A stretch of DNA of 64,000 nucleotides from Manihot esculenta (taxonomy: Eukaryota > Streptophyta > Magnoliopsida > Malpighiales > Euphorbiaceae). The position numbers and the translations under genes were made by a program. The stretch spans positions 29,067,342 to 29,131,341 of the forward strand of contig NC_035172.2 in assembly GCF_001659605.2 (NCBI RefSeq), in the 5' to 3' direction. Numbering within the stretch: position 1 is the first letter of the stretch; the number at the start of each line of letters is the position of its first letter. The notes under the pieces are model-generated. The model searched no databases. It was not told where the DNA came from and saw only the letters and a list, made by a program, of their open reading frames with translations. Below are positions 10,701 through 21,892 of the stretch, in pieces.

Positions 10701-12132
10701 GTGTTCGATGTGTTGGCCTCCTACTGTGTCATGGTGAAGATCTGTGTTGGAGCTGAAGGACCTTCCCCTTGGGAACCTGCTGAAGAAGAGGTTTTCCCTC
10801 TCCCTCGACCTCGTCCTTTGCCCTGAGATGTGGCTAAAGCTGCTGGCTGAGTTATGCTGCCAGAAGCTGTTTGTTGGGACTGTGCCATTATAGCTGTATT
10901 GGGACACTCACGTGCCATGTGCCACTCCTGTCCACATCTGAAACAAGTTGTAGTCCCAAACTGACAAATCCCTTTATGCGGCTTACCGCACCTCACACAT
11001 CCAGAGCTATCCGAACTAGAGCTTGAACCACCGCCCATTCCCAGACCAGACTTCAATCTGCTCCAGAACTTGTTCTTCTTCGGCTTCTTAGTGGATCTAT
11101 TCCACTTTTTACTTCCTGTGGTGGCTGCACTCAGAGAGAAGAGATCAAATTTCCCTGTACTCGGGGCTTTGGAACCCGAGGACTGTGCCATCTGTTGCTT
11201 AATTGTCCCCTGAATGATGGCACTAGCCTCCATTTTTCGAGTCGCATCCACAATAGTGTGGAAACTCTCTCTCTGCTGCTAGAATTAAGGAGGAATACCT
11301 AGAGTGGAGTCTCATAGTATACCTCCTAGCCTTCTTCTGGTCAGTGTCATAAGCCTGACCCACAAACTGAAGCAACTCCAGAAACTTGTCTGTATACTCA
11401 TCTACACTCATTTCTTCAGTCTGTCTCAACTGATCAAATTCTATCACCTTCAACTCCCTCGAACTGTCTGAAAAAGCCCACCCTGCAAACTCATTTGCAA
11501 ACTGTTCCCAAGATAGGCTATCCAGATTCGGGTCCATATAGTTCTTAAACTATTCCCTTGCCTTCTTGCATTTCAGAGTGAACCCCACCATCTGAATGGC
11601 TCTGCTATCACTAGCCCCTAATTCATCAGCTATCATTTTCACTGTCTTGAGGTACTCAAATTGATCATCACCTGTTTTATACTTAGGAGCATCCAACTTC
11701 AAATAGTCTGTCATTTTCACCTTGCTCCCTGCTGATGGGTTAGGTTTGGGTGGTTGGGTTTCAGAAATTTCTGGTTCTGCTGGGGGATGAGGTGGTGTAG
11801 CATTCCCTAGATTAGGGTTTGCTGGATTCTAGTAATAAAAATATGGAGGTGAAAACATGGGATATGGTGGATATGGTGGGTAATAGGGAGGATAGGGCAT
11901 GTGTGAGGGGTATGGGTGGTAGATAGAGAAATTTGATGGACCTCCCATCGAATACCCGAGTCCCTGTGGGTAGGGTTGGTACTGAGGTGGGTAACCAAAA
12001 CCCGAGGCCTGAGCGCCTCCTTCAGATTCTCCCATACCCTCTCCTGAGAAACTCACACCCAGACTTCTGTCTCTTCTTTGATCATCCTCCACTGTTTTCC
12101 TAATATCCACAGACATCCTTCCCGGATCTTTT
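10701..12132 (-). pseudogene. Element G gag, main part (broken)
   Basis: Capsid and nucleocapsid polyprotein. The proline/tyrosine-rich N-terminal linker is at 12116-11829, the capsid region ([23 protein letters not shown]) at 11537-11223 and the nucleocapsid region at 11251-10721 with two adjacent zinc knuckles, [12 protein letters not shown] and CFRCGQEWHMAREC. Frame changes and stops separate these pieces. The first 57 codons lie on the other side of element B at 21893-22061. Confidence 0.88.
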
Positions 12133-12488
12133 TGTAATACCCGGCTAGACTCCGGTATCGGAATTCTTACCGTCCGGTGGAATCTCGGATGTCGGAAGCC
12201 TCTAGAAGGGTAAAATCATGCTTTATAAAATGTTTTCATGTATATTAATGTTTTTAAGTATGTTTTTAAATGAGTTTTTGCATGAAAATTCTCTAAGGAA
12301 AAACTCAGGTTCGGCCGCCGAAAGTCAGGTTCGGCCGCCGAACGTGCATGCATGCGGAGGCACGTTAGGCCCCCGAAAGTATGAGTGAGGGAAATGCAGG
12401 TTCGGCCGCCGAACCTAATGATTCGGCCGCCGAACATTGCATGGATACGGAGGCACATTCGGCCCCCGAACGTGGTCTGGCCAGCCAC

Positions 12489-12496
12489 TATAAAAG
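12489..12496 (+). promoter_or_regulatory. TATA box of the element B 5' LTR
   Basis: TATAAAAG within ccactataaaagggtcc, about 356 bp into the LTR and directly after the first palindrome cluster. The same box is at 20046-20053 in the 3' LTR and in most related LTRs here, so it is the likely start of R and of the genomic transcript. Confidence 0.75.
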
Positions 12497-13580
12497 GGTC
12501 CCCTTGGTCCGCACGGGCGAGCTTTTTCCCCCTTCGTCGGCCAAGGTGAGTCTCCGCCGCTCCTCCCTCAATCTTGAATGTTTTCCTTAGATTTTTCATG
12601 GTTTTTCACAAGTTTATAACTTTTGTTTTGAAGATTTGTGAGTTTTGAGCAAGTTTTGAGCTTGGAGACCCAAGGAGCTAAATTTCTCCCAACTCCAAGT
12701 TAGATCGCCTCTACTCTCGATCTTCAAGAGGTAAGGGTCGATCTTGAAGTCTTTTTATGTTTTAAACAAGTTTTATGCAAGATCCATGGGGTAGAATGGC
12801 ATGTTTAGGGATATATGCATGTTTGAGTAAATGTTAGGTTTTTGATGTTTGATGAACAATGTAGCTTGATTGTGTGTTTGTGGAGTGTTGTAGATGGGGC
12901 ATATACTTGTTTGAGGCCCCTAGGATCTTGTATGCATGCTTTGGGTTGAAAAATATGCATGATTGGTAGGTTTGGAGGCGAAATGGGCAAAGGGAGCCAA
13001 GTTTCTGCCCTTTGGCAGAAACCAGGTTCGGCAGCCGAAGGTACTTTCGGCCGCCGAACATGGCTGGGGAGGCAGGCCTTTCGGCTGCCGAAGTAGCCCC
13101 CGAAAAGAGACTTTCGTCTCTGTCTGGCACTTTCGGCCGCCGAAGGTGCCGCCGAACCTAGCTGAGTTTCGTCTCTGTCCAGGACTTTCGGCCGCCGAAG
13201 GTGCCGCCGAAAGTGCCCTGTTCAGCCATTTCATGCATATTTTCTGTGATGTTTTCATGATGTTTTAGGGGGGTTTTTGGGGGATATATTAGAGTCATGT
13301 TTATATATGTTTGGTCCCTCATTGGAGTCCACCTGTGTAGGTTCGGACCCGAGGAACCAAGGACCCCAGCAGTGAGCCAGCTGCTACAGAGTTGTCAGAG
13401 TCAGCCAGAGGTGAGTGGGACTATACTTACCCTTTTAAATTAAGAAATTAAGTGTTTTTATCATGCTTCATGCATCATGATTATATTATAGGTTGTTGCA
13501 TTAGAATCACGAATTATGTTGCATTGCATTATTATTGTTGTTGATGGGGGATGGACATTGCACGACTCACTAGCCCTTTG

Positions 13581-13701
13581 TACGAAGTCCTGTGGTGCCC
13601 ATAATAGGGCCGGGCAATAGCTCCGATCTACGAAGTCCTGTGGTGCCCATAATAGGGCCGGGCAATACGAAGTCCTGTGGTGCCCATAATAGGGCCGGGC
13701 A
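13581..13701 (+). repeat. Three-copy array in the element B LTR
   Basis: Three copies of a 35-48 bp unit starting TACGAAGTCCTGTGGTGCCC and containing ATAATAGGGCCGGGCA, at 13581, 13629 and 13666. The same array is in the 3' LTR at 21139-21259. Related LTRs have arrays of a different unit at the same place. Confidence 0.85.
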
Positions 13702-14335
13702 TGGAGCTGAGGGATTTTTGGGTCAGTCCGTCCATGATGTGAAATGTTTGTGCAGTGATGCATTCCATGATAACATGTTTTAAAATATTCTTTTTTAGAG
13801 TTCTACTCACTGGGCATCTAGCTCACCCCTCTCCCCTAACCCCCAGATTTGCAGGTACGGGATAGATAGAGAAGGCTATGAAGAGAAAAGTCACATGTTT
13901 GTAATAGATAGATTGTGGACATGACAAATTTGTAAAATGATGTATAATTGATTAGTCTTTTTATGTATTAATGTTATTGAGGATAGAGTTGTGCTTGACC
14001 ATAGTATGTTGATAATCCCATTTGTATCTTTACATGATCTTTATGTTATGATGTTTAAGTAAACCAACTCTCCATATGTTGTATAGCCCTTCGAGGCTTG
14101 TTGAGATCCCACAGAGGGACTTTATTTATGTAAATGTTCAGAGCATGCTCAGGTGGAGTTGGTGCATAATAGTATGTATGCAAGAAAAGTTTTAAATCTT
14201 TATGTATAATGTTGATCATGTATGGGATTATACAGGTTTACAGGTACATGTTAGGCTTGCTACGGGTCCCGGCGGCCTTATGCCGATCTGGATCCTAGCG
14301 CCGGTAGCGGTCCGGATTTCCGGGGCGTTACAGAG

Positions 14336-14348
14336 TGGTATCAGAGCC
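14336..14348 (+). promoter_or_regulatory. Primer binding site of element B (tRNA-iMet)
   Basis: TGGTATCAGAGCC three bases after the LTR end is complementary to the 3' end of plant initiator methionine tRNA, the usual minus-strand primer of Tekay/Del elements. Confidence 0.92.
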
Positions 14349-14605
14349 CTAGGTTCATATGGTCGGACCTAGAGTGTCGGGCTCATAGAGGTTATAGAAG
14401 GTCAAGCACAATAGGAAAAGTCATGTCCACTAGGATAGGATATAGAGTCCTGTCTTGATTGATGTTGTGATATGCCATGACATTGTGCATGTGCATAAAT
14501 GATATGCTATGTTTGCTATGTATGTGATGTAGGTTCATGTGTGCCCACATGAACCATATAATACTGATGTTTGAAGTTTTGGTTGTGCTGTTTTTCAGAA
14601 GCAGA

Positions 14606-17600
14606 ATGAGAGGAACTCGTCGATCTGCACGATTGACAGGAGTCCCACCAGAGGATGAGGGCACGAGCGCCCGTCCTCTAGCATTGCCTAGGGCAATGTC
14701 ATGCAGAGTAAACAGAGAAAGAGTATCAAGGGACCCTAGAAGGTCTTTTGATACTAGCAGAAGGGGGACAGAAAGAGGAGGAAGTTCTTCAGATGTGAGG
14801 GAGGTTATGGAGGAAGATCAGAGAAGGGATGGAAATCTGGATGTTAGCATGTCAGAAGAAGGGACAGGGGAGTCACAAGGAGGCACTCAGGCCTCGGGGT
14901 ATGGTTTTCCACCCTATTATCCACCCTATGCACAGAGTCCCGGGTATCCGATGGGAAGTACATCGGATTACTCCAGCTTTAACCCCTACCCTACTCACAT
15001 GCCTTATCCACCTTTCTATCCACCTTACCCACAGTACCCAGCCTATCCACCCTCACCCTTCTATCCTAACCCAGCAAACCCCACCTCGGGGAATGCTGCA
15101 CCCCCACCTCCACCACCTACAGAACCAGTAGCCCCAGTTACTCAACCTCCTAGACCTAGCTCAGCCAGTGGGAGTAAGGTGAAGATGACAGCTTACCTTA
15201 AGCTGGATGCTCCTAAGTACAAGTCAGGGGATGATCCCTTTGAATACCTGAGAGCAGTGAAGATGATCACTGATGAGCTAGGGGCAGATGATAGAAGAGC
15301 CATTGAGATGGCAGGGTTCACTTTAAAGTGCAAGAAGGCACGGGAATGGTTCAAGTGCTATGTGGACCCGAGACTTGATAATATGACATGGGAGGAATTT
15401 GCCAATGAGTTTGCTGGATGGGCCTTTCCAGATAGTTCCAGAGAGCTGAAGATGATTGAGTTCGAGCAACTGAGACAGACAGAGGACATGAGCATAGAGG
15501 AGTACACAGATAAATTTCTGGAGCTATTACCCTTCTCAGGGCAAGCTCTAGATACAGATGCAAAGAAGGCCAGGAGATATGTCATGAAATTACAGTCCAG
15601 GTACTCCTCATTGATTCAATCAGCTGAGAGGGAAAGTTTCCACACTGTGGTGGATATGGCTCGAAGAATGGAGGCCAGTGCTATAATTGAGGGGTCAGTG
15701 AAGCAGTCAGTGACCCAGTCTTCAGGGGTTAAGACCCCAGGCAGAGGAGGGCCAGGACCCTCTACTCAGAGCTCAGGTAGTAAGAGATGGAGTAACACCA
15801 AGAAGCCCAAGAAGAACAAGTTCTGGAATAAGCTGAAATCCGGTCTGGGATTTGGCGGTGGCTCGAGTTCAGGCTCAGACGGCGCAGAATGCCAAAGGTG
15901 TGGGAAGCCACACAAGGGAAGGTGTCGATTTGGGACCAATGCATGTTTCAGATGTGGCCAGGAGGGACACATGGCTCGGGATTGTCCTAGAGCACCTTTC
16001 ATGGGCCAACCCCAGCAGACAGCTTCAGGCAGTGTGGCACAGCCAGCAGCTCCAGCCACAACTCAGGGCAGTGGCAGAGGTAGAGGGAGAGGAGCAGCCT
16101 CTTCTTCAGGTTCCCGAGGTGAAGGTCCGTCAGCTCCAGCTAGGATCTTCACCATGACTCAGCAGGAGGCGAACACATCCAACACCGTGGTGTCAGGTAA
16201 TCTCATCATTGGGTGTTCTGATGTGTATGCATTAATGGACCCGGGTGCATCTCATTCCTTTATTGCTCCGAGGGCAGTTGAGAGATTAGGGTTGATGGTC
16301 TCTGGGTTAGAGTGTCCCCTATGGGTCAGTGGACCCAAGTGTGACCCGACAGTGGCAGAGTCAGTCTGCCGGTATTGTCCCGTGTTTGTTGAGGGAAGAT
16401 GCCTCTCCGCCGACCTTGTGGTTCTAGACTTGACAGATTTTGATGTCATTCTAGGGATGGATTGGCTATCTACCCATGGTGCTACCTTGGACTGCAGGGA
16501 CAAGGTAGTCAGGTTCAGAGATCAGAACGGGTCAGAGGTTGTCTTCAGAGGAGACAAGAGGGGTACGCCTAGAGGTCTGATATCGGCCCTACAGGCTCGA
16601 AGGCTGCTTAGGAAGGGATGTCAGGGGTATGTAGCTCATGTGAGAGAGCTAGATAGACAGGTCAGGGAGCCAGCCTCAGTGCCAGTTGTCAGAGAATTTC
16701 TGGATGTCTTTCCAGAAGAGCTTCCAGGACTACCACCTGCTAGGGAGATAGAGTTCGAGATTGAACTAATGCCTGGAACTAGACCGATCTCTATCCCTCC
16801 CTACAGGATGGCACCAGCAGAATTGAAAGAATTGAAAGAGCAGTTGCAAGATCTGGTAGATAAGGGCTTCATCCGACCGAGTACCTCACCTTGGGGTGCT
16901 CCAGTGCTATTTGTGAGAAAGAAGGATGGATCCCTCAGACTTTGTATCGACTACAGGCAGTTGAACAAAGTCACTACCAAGAACAAGTACCCATTGCCAA
17001 GGATCGACGATCTATTCGACCAGCTAGCAGGAGCGGGTTGTTTCTCCAAAATAGATCTGAGATCAGGGTACCATCAGCTGAGGATAAGGGAAGAAGACAT
17101 ACCGAAGACAGCTTTCAGGACCAGATATGGGCACTATGAGTTCCTTGTGATGCCGTTCGGGTTAACTAACGCCCCTGCAGCATTCATGGATCTCATGAAT
17201 AGAGTATTCAGACCATACCTGGATCACTTTGTTATTGTCTTCATAGATGATATCTTAGTGTATTCCAGGAATGCAGAGGAGCATGCCCAGCATCTGAGGA
17301 TTGTATTGCAGACCTTGAGGGAACATGGCTTGTATGCCAAGTTCTCCAAGTGTGAGTTCTGGTTAAGGAGCATATCGTTCTTGGGGCATATAGTGTCAGA
17401 AAATGGAATAGAAGTGGACCCCAAGAAGGTTGAAGCTGTGACTAACTGGCCAAGACCCACCTCAGTGACAGAGATCAGAAGTTTCTTGGGTTTGGCTGGT
17501 TATTACAGGAGGTTCGTGCAGGACTTCTCCAAAATTGCAGCTCCTTTAACCAGATTAACCAGAAAGAACCAGAGGTTCGAGTGGACCGACCAGTGTGAGG

Positions 17601-17701
17601 AAAGCTTTGAAGAGCTTAAGAAGAGGTTGACTTCAGCACCAGTGTTAGCTCTGCCAACAGCAATGAGGATTTCACAGTGTTCTGTGATGCATCCAGAGTA
17701 G
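14606..17701 (+). CDS. Element B gag-protease-reverse transcriptase polyprotein
   Basis: Start chosen at MRGTRR (14606), which is shared with elements C and G and follows a splice-acceptor-like TTTTTCAG; an upstream ATG at 14537 is not conserved. Roughly: N-terminal region 1-95, proline/tyrosine-rich linker 95-185, capsid 190-370 ([22 protein letters not shown]), two zinc knuckles near 430-460 ([26 protein letters not shown]), protease near 540 with DPGASHSF as catalytic motif, and reverse transcriptase about 735-960 with [18 protein letters not shown] and the active-site box FIDDILVY (879-886). Capsid packages the RNA; reverse transcriptase copies it. A one-base deletion near 17657 shifts the frame and ends the ORF at 17701. 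Confidence 0.95.
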   Translation: MRGTRRSARLTGVPPEDEGTSARPLALPRAMSCRVNRERVSRDPRRSFDTSRRGTERGGSSSDVREVMEEDQRRDGNLDVSMSEEGTGESQGGTQASGYGFPPYYPPYAQSPGYPMGSTSDYSSFNPYPTHMPYPPFYPPYPQYPAYPPSPFYPNPANPTSGNAAPPPPPPTEPVAPVTQPPRPSSASGSKVKMTAYLKLDAPKYKSGDDPFEYLRAVKMITDELGADDRRAIEMAGFTLKCKKAREWFKCYVDPRLDNMTWEEFANEFAGWAFPDSSRELKMIEFEQLRQTEDMSIEEYTDKFLELLPFSGQALDTDAKKARRYVMKLQSRYSSLIQSAERESFHTVVDMARRMEASAIIEGSVKQSVTQSSGVKTPGRGGPGPSTQSSGSKRWSNTKKPKKNKFWNKLKSGLGFGGGSSSGSDGAECQRCGKPHKGRCRFGTNACFRCGQEGHMARDCPRAPFMGQPQQTASGSVAQPAAPATTQGSGRGRGRGAASSSGSRGEGPSAPARIFTMTQQEANTSNTVVSGNLIIGCSDVYALMDPGASHSFIAPRAVERLGLMVSGLECPLWVSGPKCDPTVAESVCRYCPVFVEGRCLSADLVVLDLTDFDVILGMDWLSTHGATLDCRDKVVRFRDQNGSEVVFRGDKRGTPRGLISALQARRLLRKGCQGYVAHVRELDRQVREPASVPVVREFLDVFPEELPGLPPAREIEFEIELMPGTRPISIPPYRMAPAELKELKEQLQDLVDKGFIRPSTSPWGAPVLFVRKKDGSLRLCIDYRQLNKVTTKNKYPLPRIDDLFDQLAGAGCFSKIDLRSGYHQLRIREEDIPKTAFRTRYGHYEFLVMPFGLTNAPAAFMDLMNRVFRPYLDHFVIVFIDDILVYSRNAEEHAQHLRIVLQTLREHGLYAKFSKCEFWLRSISFLGHIVSENGIEVDPKKVEAVTNWPRPTSVTEIRSFLGLAGYYRRFVQDFSKIAAPLTRLTRKNQRFEWTDQCEESFEELKKRLTSAPVLALPTAMRISQCSVMHPE

Positions 17702-18396
17702 GCTTGGGTTGTGTGCTAATGCAGAATGGAAGGGTGATAGCTTATGCTTCTAGACAGCTAAAGAAGCACGAGCTGAATTACCCCACACACGACCTTGAGA
17801 TGGCAGCAGTTATCTTTGCCCTCAAGATGTGGAGGCATTACCTCTATGGGGTAAAATGTGAGATCTTCACAGATCATAAGAGCCTACAGCACATCTTGAG
17901 CCAAAGAGAGCTGAACTTGAGGCAGAGGAGATGGGTAGAACTGCTCAGTGACTATGATTGCAAGATACAGTACCATCCGGGTAAGGCTAATGTAGTAGCT
18001 GATGCCTTAAGCCGGAAATCACTTGGCAGTCTATCCCACATCACGGCAGAGAGGAGACCGGTGGTGAAGGAATTTTATAAGCTCATCAATGAGGGTTTAC
18101 AGATGGAGTTGTCTGGTACAGGTGCTTTGATAGCCCAGATGAAAGTAACCCCCGTGTTTCTAGAGCAGGTGGCTCAGAAACAGCATGAGGACCCAGAGTT
18201 AGTGAAGATTGCCAGGACTGTTCAGTCAGGCAAAGACAGTGAGTTCAGATTCGATAGTAAGGGGATCCTCCGCTATGGGAATAGACTATGTGTACCAGAT
18301 GACATCGGGCTAAAAGGAGACATTATGAGAGAGGCTCATAATGCAAGATACAGTGTTCACCCTGGAGCCACCAAGATGTATCAAGATCTGAAAGAG
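17662..18396 (+). CDS. Element B RNase H and start of integrase, after frameshift
   Basis: Continues pol in the next frame with [14 protein letters not shown] (first catalytic aspartate), [28 protein letters not shown] and DALSRKSL, the Ty3/gypsy RNase H signature that removes RNA from the hybrid. It then enters the integrase zinc-binding region ([21 protein letters not shown]). A one-base insertion near 18393 (aaagaggg against aaagagg expected) shifts the frame, so the open frame runs on meaninglessly to 18504. Without the two single-base changes the whole gag-pol would be one frame. Confidence 0.92.
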
Positions 18397-18397
18397 G

Positions 18398-19582
18398 GTG
18401 TATTGGTGGCCAGCTATGAAGAGGGAAGTGGCACAGTTCGTGTCAGCCTGCGAAGTGTGTCAGAGGGTGAAGCTGGAACATCAGAAGCCGGCTGGAATGC
18501 TTAACCCACTGCCGATTCCAGAGTGGAAATGGGAGAATATCGCCATGGATTTTGTAGTGGGGTTACCGGCAACATCCAACAGATTAGACTCCATATGGGT
18601 GATTGTGGACAGACTCACCAAATCTGCTCACTTCATCCCTGTCAGGAGCAACTACTCTGTGGATAAACTGGCGCAAGTGTATGTTGATGAGGTGGTGAGG
18701 CTGCATGGGGTTCCCGTTTCGATAGTGTCAGATAGAGGGCCCCAGTTCACCTCCAGGTTCTGGCGGAGTCTGCAGAGTGCTATGGGTACCAGGTTGGATT
18801 TCAGTACTGCCTTCCACCCCCAGACTGATGGACAGTCAGAGAGGACCATCCAGACAATAGAGGACATGCTCAGGATGTGTGTGCTGGATTTTGGCGGTTC
18901 TTGGAGGCAACATCTACCCTTGGTGGAGTTCGCCTACAATAACAGCTATCATGCCAGCATAGGGATGGCCCCATATGAAGCTTTGTATGGGAGGAAGTGC
19001 AGGTCACCCGTCTGTTGGGAAGAAGTAGGAGAGAAGGCCTTGGCAGGGCCTGAGCTAGTAGAGATCACCAGCAGGGTGGTGCCCATGATCAGAGAAAGGA
19101 TCAAGACTGCTGCAAGCAGACAGAAGAGTTATGCAGACATCCGCAGGAAACAGGTAGAGTTTCAGGAGGGGGATCTCGTATTGCTCAAGGTGTCCCCAAT
19201 GAAAGGGGTGGTTCGGTTTGGTAAGAAGGGTAAGCTAGCTCCACGGTACATCGGACCCTTTGAGGTCTTGCAAAAGGTTGGGAATGTATCGTACAAGCTG
19301 GACTTGCCTGCTTCTATGGAAAGAATCCATCCGGTTTTCCATGTTTCCATGTTGAGGAAGTTTGTGTCAGATCCGAGCAAGGTTCTTAGTGAGCCTGATG
19401 TGGAGATCCAAGAGGATCTCACCTATGTAGAGCAGCCAGTACGGATTGTGGACACACAGATCAGAAAGTTGAGGAACAAGGAAATCCCGATGGTAAAAGT
19501 CCTTTGGAACCACCACAATATGGAAGAATGCACTTGGGAGACACGGGAGTCCATGCTCCAGCAATATCCCCATCTCTTTTAG
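18398..19582 (+). CDS. Element B integrase with chromodomain-like C-terminus
   Basis: Inserts element DNA into chromatin. It begins in the zinc-binding region ([18 protein letters not shown]), followed by the DDE core with all three residues visible: [15 protein letters not shown] and GQSERT. Then come [22 protein letters not shown] and the DNA-binding tail ([19 protein letters not shown]). The C-terminal 60 residues ([31 protein letters not shown]) have the pattern of a group II chromodomain, which in Tekay/Del elements is thought to direct integration to heterochromatin. The ORF ends at LQQYPHLF, about 110 bp before the 3' LTR. Confidence 0.94.
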   Translation: MYWWPAMKREVAQFVSACEVCQRVKLEHQKPAGMLNPLPIPEWKWENIAMDFVVGLPATSNRLDSIWVIVDRLTKSAHFIPVRSNYSVDKLAQVYVDEVVRLHGVPVSIVSDRGPQFTSRFWRSLQSAMGTRLDFSTAFHPQTDGQSERTIQTIEDMLRMCVLDFGGSWRQHLPLVEFAYNNSYHASIGMAPYEALYGRKCRSPVCWEEVGEKALAGPELVEITSRVVPMIRERIKTAASRQKSYADIRRKQVEFQEGDLVLLKVSPMKGVVRFGKKGKLAPRYIGPFEVLQKVGNVSYKLDLPASMERIHPVFHVSMLRKFVSDPSKVLSEPDVEIQEDLTYVEQPVRIVDTQIRKLRNKEIPMVKVLWNHHNMEECTWETRESMLQQYPHLF

Positions 19583-19653
19583 AGGTTAGTGCCTATGTGT
19601 TTTATGTGTTTAGTATATATGTATGTTGTTGTGATATGCGTGTACTAGTTGAG

Positions 19654-19675
19654 GAACATTCGGGGACGAATGTTC
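19654..19675 (+). promoter_or_regulatory. Conserved hairpin before the polypurine tract
   Basis: A perfect inverted repeat with 9-base arms GAACATTCG and CGAATGTTC around a GGGA loop. The same palindrome precedes the tract in elements G (about 7238-7260) and C (42458-42479), with one or two changes. Function is unknown; the position suggests a role in plus-strand priming or in 3' RNA structure. Confidence 0.7.
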
Positions 19676-19690
19676 TTAAGGGGGGGAGAA
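19676..19690 (+). promoter_or_regulatory. Element B polypurine tract
   Basis: TTAAGGGGGGGGAGAA-type purine run directly abutting the 3' LTR; plus-strand primer site. Confidence 0.88.
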
Positions 19691-21892
19691 TGTAATACCC
19701 GGCTAGACTCCGGTATCGGAATTCCTACCGTCCGGTGGAATCTCGGATGTCGGAAGCCTCTAGAAGGGTAAAATCATGCTTTATAAAATGTTTTCATGTA
19801 TATTAATGTTTTTAAGTATGTTTTTAAATGAGTTTTTGCATGAAAATTCTCTAAGGAAAAACTCAGGTTCGGCCGCCGAAAGTCAGGTTCGGCCGCCGAA
19901 CGTGCATGCATGCGGAGGCACGTTAGGCCCCCGAAAGTATGAGTGAGGGAAATGCAGGTTCGGCCGCCGAACCTAATGTTCGGCCGCCGAACATTGCATG
20001 GATACGGAGGCACATTCGGCCCCCGAACGTGGTCTGGCCAGCCACTATAAAAGGGTCCCCTTGGTCCGCACGGGCGAGCTTTTTTCCCCCTTCGTCGGCC
20101 AAGGTGAGTCTCCGCCGCTCCTCCCTCAATCTTGAATGTTTTCCTTAGATTTTTCATGGTTTTCACAAGTTTATAACTTTTGTTTTGAAGATTTGTGAGT
20201 TTTGAGCAAGTTTTGAGCTTGGAGACCCAAGGAGCTAAATTTCTCCCAACTCCAAGTTAGATCGCCTCTACTCTCGATCTTCAAGAGGTAAGGGTCGATC
20301 TTGAAGTCTTTTTATGTTTTAAACAAGTTTTATGCAAGATTCATGGGGTAGAATGGCATGTTTAGGGATATATGCATGTTTGAGTAAATGTTAGGTTTTT
20401 GATGTTTGATGAACAATGTAGCTTGATTGTGTGTTTGTGGAGTGTTGTAGATGGGGCATATACTTGTTTGAGGCCCCTAGGATCTTGTATGCATGCTTTG
20501 GGTTGAAAAATATGCATGATTGGTAGGTTTGGAGGCGAAATGGGCAAAGGGAGCCAAGTTTCTGCCCTTTGGCAGAAACCAGGTTCGGCAGCCGAAGGTA
20601 CTTTCGGCCGCCGAACATGGCTGGGGAGGCAGGCCTTTCGGCTGCCGAAGTTGCCCCCGAAAAGAGACTTTCGTCTCTGTCTGGCACTTTCGGCCGCCGA
20701 AGGTGCCGCCGAACCTAGCTGAGTTTCGTCTCTGTCCAGGACTTTCGGCCGCCGAAGGTGCCGCCGAAAGTGCCCTGTTCAGCCATTTCATGCATATTTT
20801 CTGTGATGTTTTCATGATGTTTTAGGGGGGTTTTTGGGGGATATATTAGAGTCATGTTTATATATGTTTGGTCCCTCATTGGAGTCCACCTGTGTAGGTT
20901 CGGACCCGAGGAACCAAGGACCCCAGCAGTGAGCCAGCTGCTACAGAGTTGTCAGAGTCAGCCAGAGGTGAGTGGGACTATACTTAACCTTTTAAATTAA
21001 GAAATTAAATGTTTTTATCATGCTTCATGCATCATGATTATATTATAGGTTGTTTGCATTAGAATCACGAATTATGTTGCATTGCATTATTATTGTTGTT
21101 GATGGGGGATGGACATTGCACGACTCACTAGCCCTTTGTACGAAGTCCTGTGGTGCCCATAATAGGGCCGGGCAATAGCTCCGATCTACGAAGTCCTGTG
21201 GTGCCCATAATAGGGCCGGGCAATACGAAGTCCTGTGGTGCCCATAATAGGGCCGGGCATGGAGCTGAGGGATTTTTGGGTCAGTCCGTCCATGATGTGA
21301 AATGTTTGTGCAGTGATGCATTCCATGATAACATGTTTTAAAATATTCTTTTTTTAGAGTTCTACTCACTGGGCATCTAGCTCACCCCTCTCCCCTAACC
21401 CCCAGATTTGCAGGTACGGGATAGATAGAGAAGGCTATGAAGAGAAAAGTCACATGTTTGTAATAGATAGATTTGTGGACATGACAAATTTGTAAAATGA
21501 TGTATAATTGATTAGTCTTTCTATGTATTGATGTTATTGAGGATAGAGTTGTGCTTGACCATAGTATGTTGATAATCCCATGTGTATCTTTACATGATCT
21601 TTATGTTATGATGTTTAAGTAAACCAACTCTCCATATGTTGTATAGCCCTTCGAGGCTTGTTGAGATCCCACAGAGGGACTTTATTTATGTAAATGTTCA
21701 GAGCATGCTCAGGTGGAGTTGGTGCATAATGGTATGTATGCAAGAAAAGTTTTAAATCTTTATGTATAATGTCGATCATGTATGGGATTATACAGGTTTA
21801 CAGGTACATGTTAGGCTTGCTACGGGTCCCGGCGGCCTTATGCCGATCTGGATCCTAGCGCCGGTAGCGGTCCGGATTTTCGGGGCGTTACA
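19691..21892 (+). repeat. Element B 3' LTR
   Basis: Almost identical to 12133-14332 over its whole length, with the same TATA box, palindromes and three-copy array. It is followed by the right copy of the target duplication CTTTT, after which the gag of element G resumes. Confidence 0.95.

Larger units (their letters stand above)
12133..14332 (+). repeat. Element B 5' LTR
   Basis: Starts TGTAATACCCGGCTAGACTC and ends CGGGGCGTTACA. It contains five or six TTCGGCCGCCGAA-type palindromes upstream of the TATA box (12310-12475), a second cluster at 13023-13215, splice-like signals, and a three-copy short array at 13581-13701. No coding potential; ORFs in it are translations of the palindromes. 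Confidence 0.95.
12133..21892 (+). mobile_element. Element B: young, nearly intact Tekay/Del Ty3-gypsy retrotransposon
   Basis: A full-length chromovirus of 9760 bp with two LTRs of 2200 and 2202 bp, a tRNA-iMet primer site, gag-protease-RT-RNase H-integrase with a C-terminal chromodomain-like segment, a polypurine tract and an exact 5-bp target duplication CTTTT (12128-12132 and 21893-21897). By eye the LTRs differ at about 11 substitutions and 6 short indels, near 0.5%, so insertion was recent; at the commonly used rice rate of 1.3e-8 per site per year this is about 0.2 million years. Two single-base frameshifts are the only breaks I find in pol. It lies inside the gag gene of element G in the opposite orientation. 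Confidence 0.96.

Noticed and set aside
13581..13701. Short repeats with spacers, CRISPR-like at first sight
   Set aside because: Three direct copies within an LTR of a plant retrotransposon, no spacer-repeat pattern and no cas genes.
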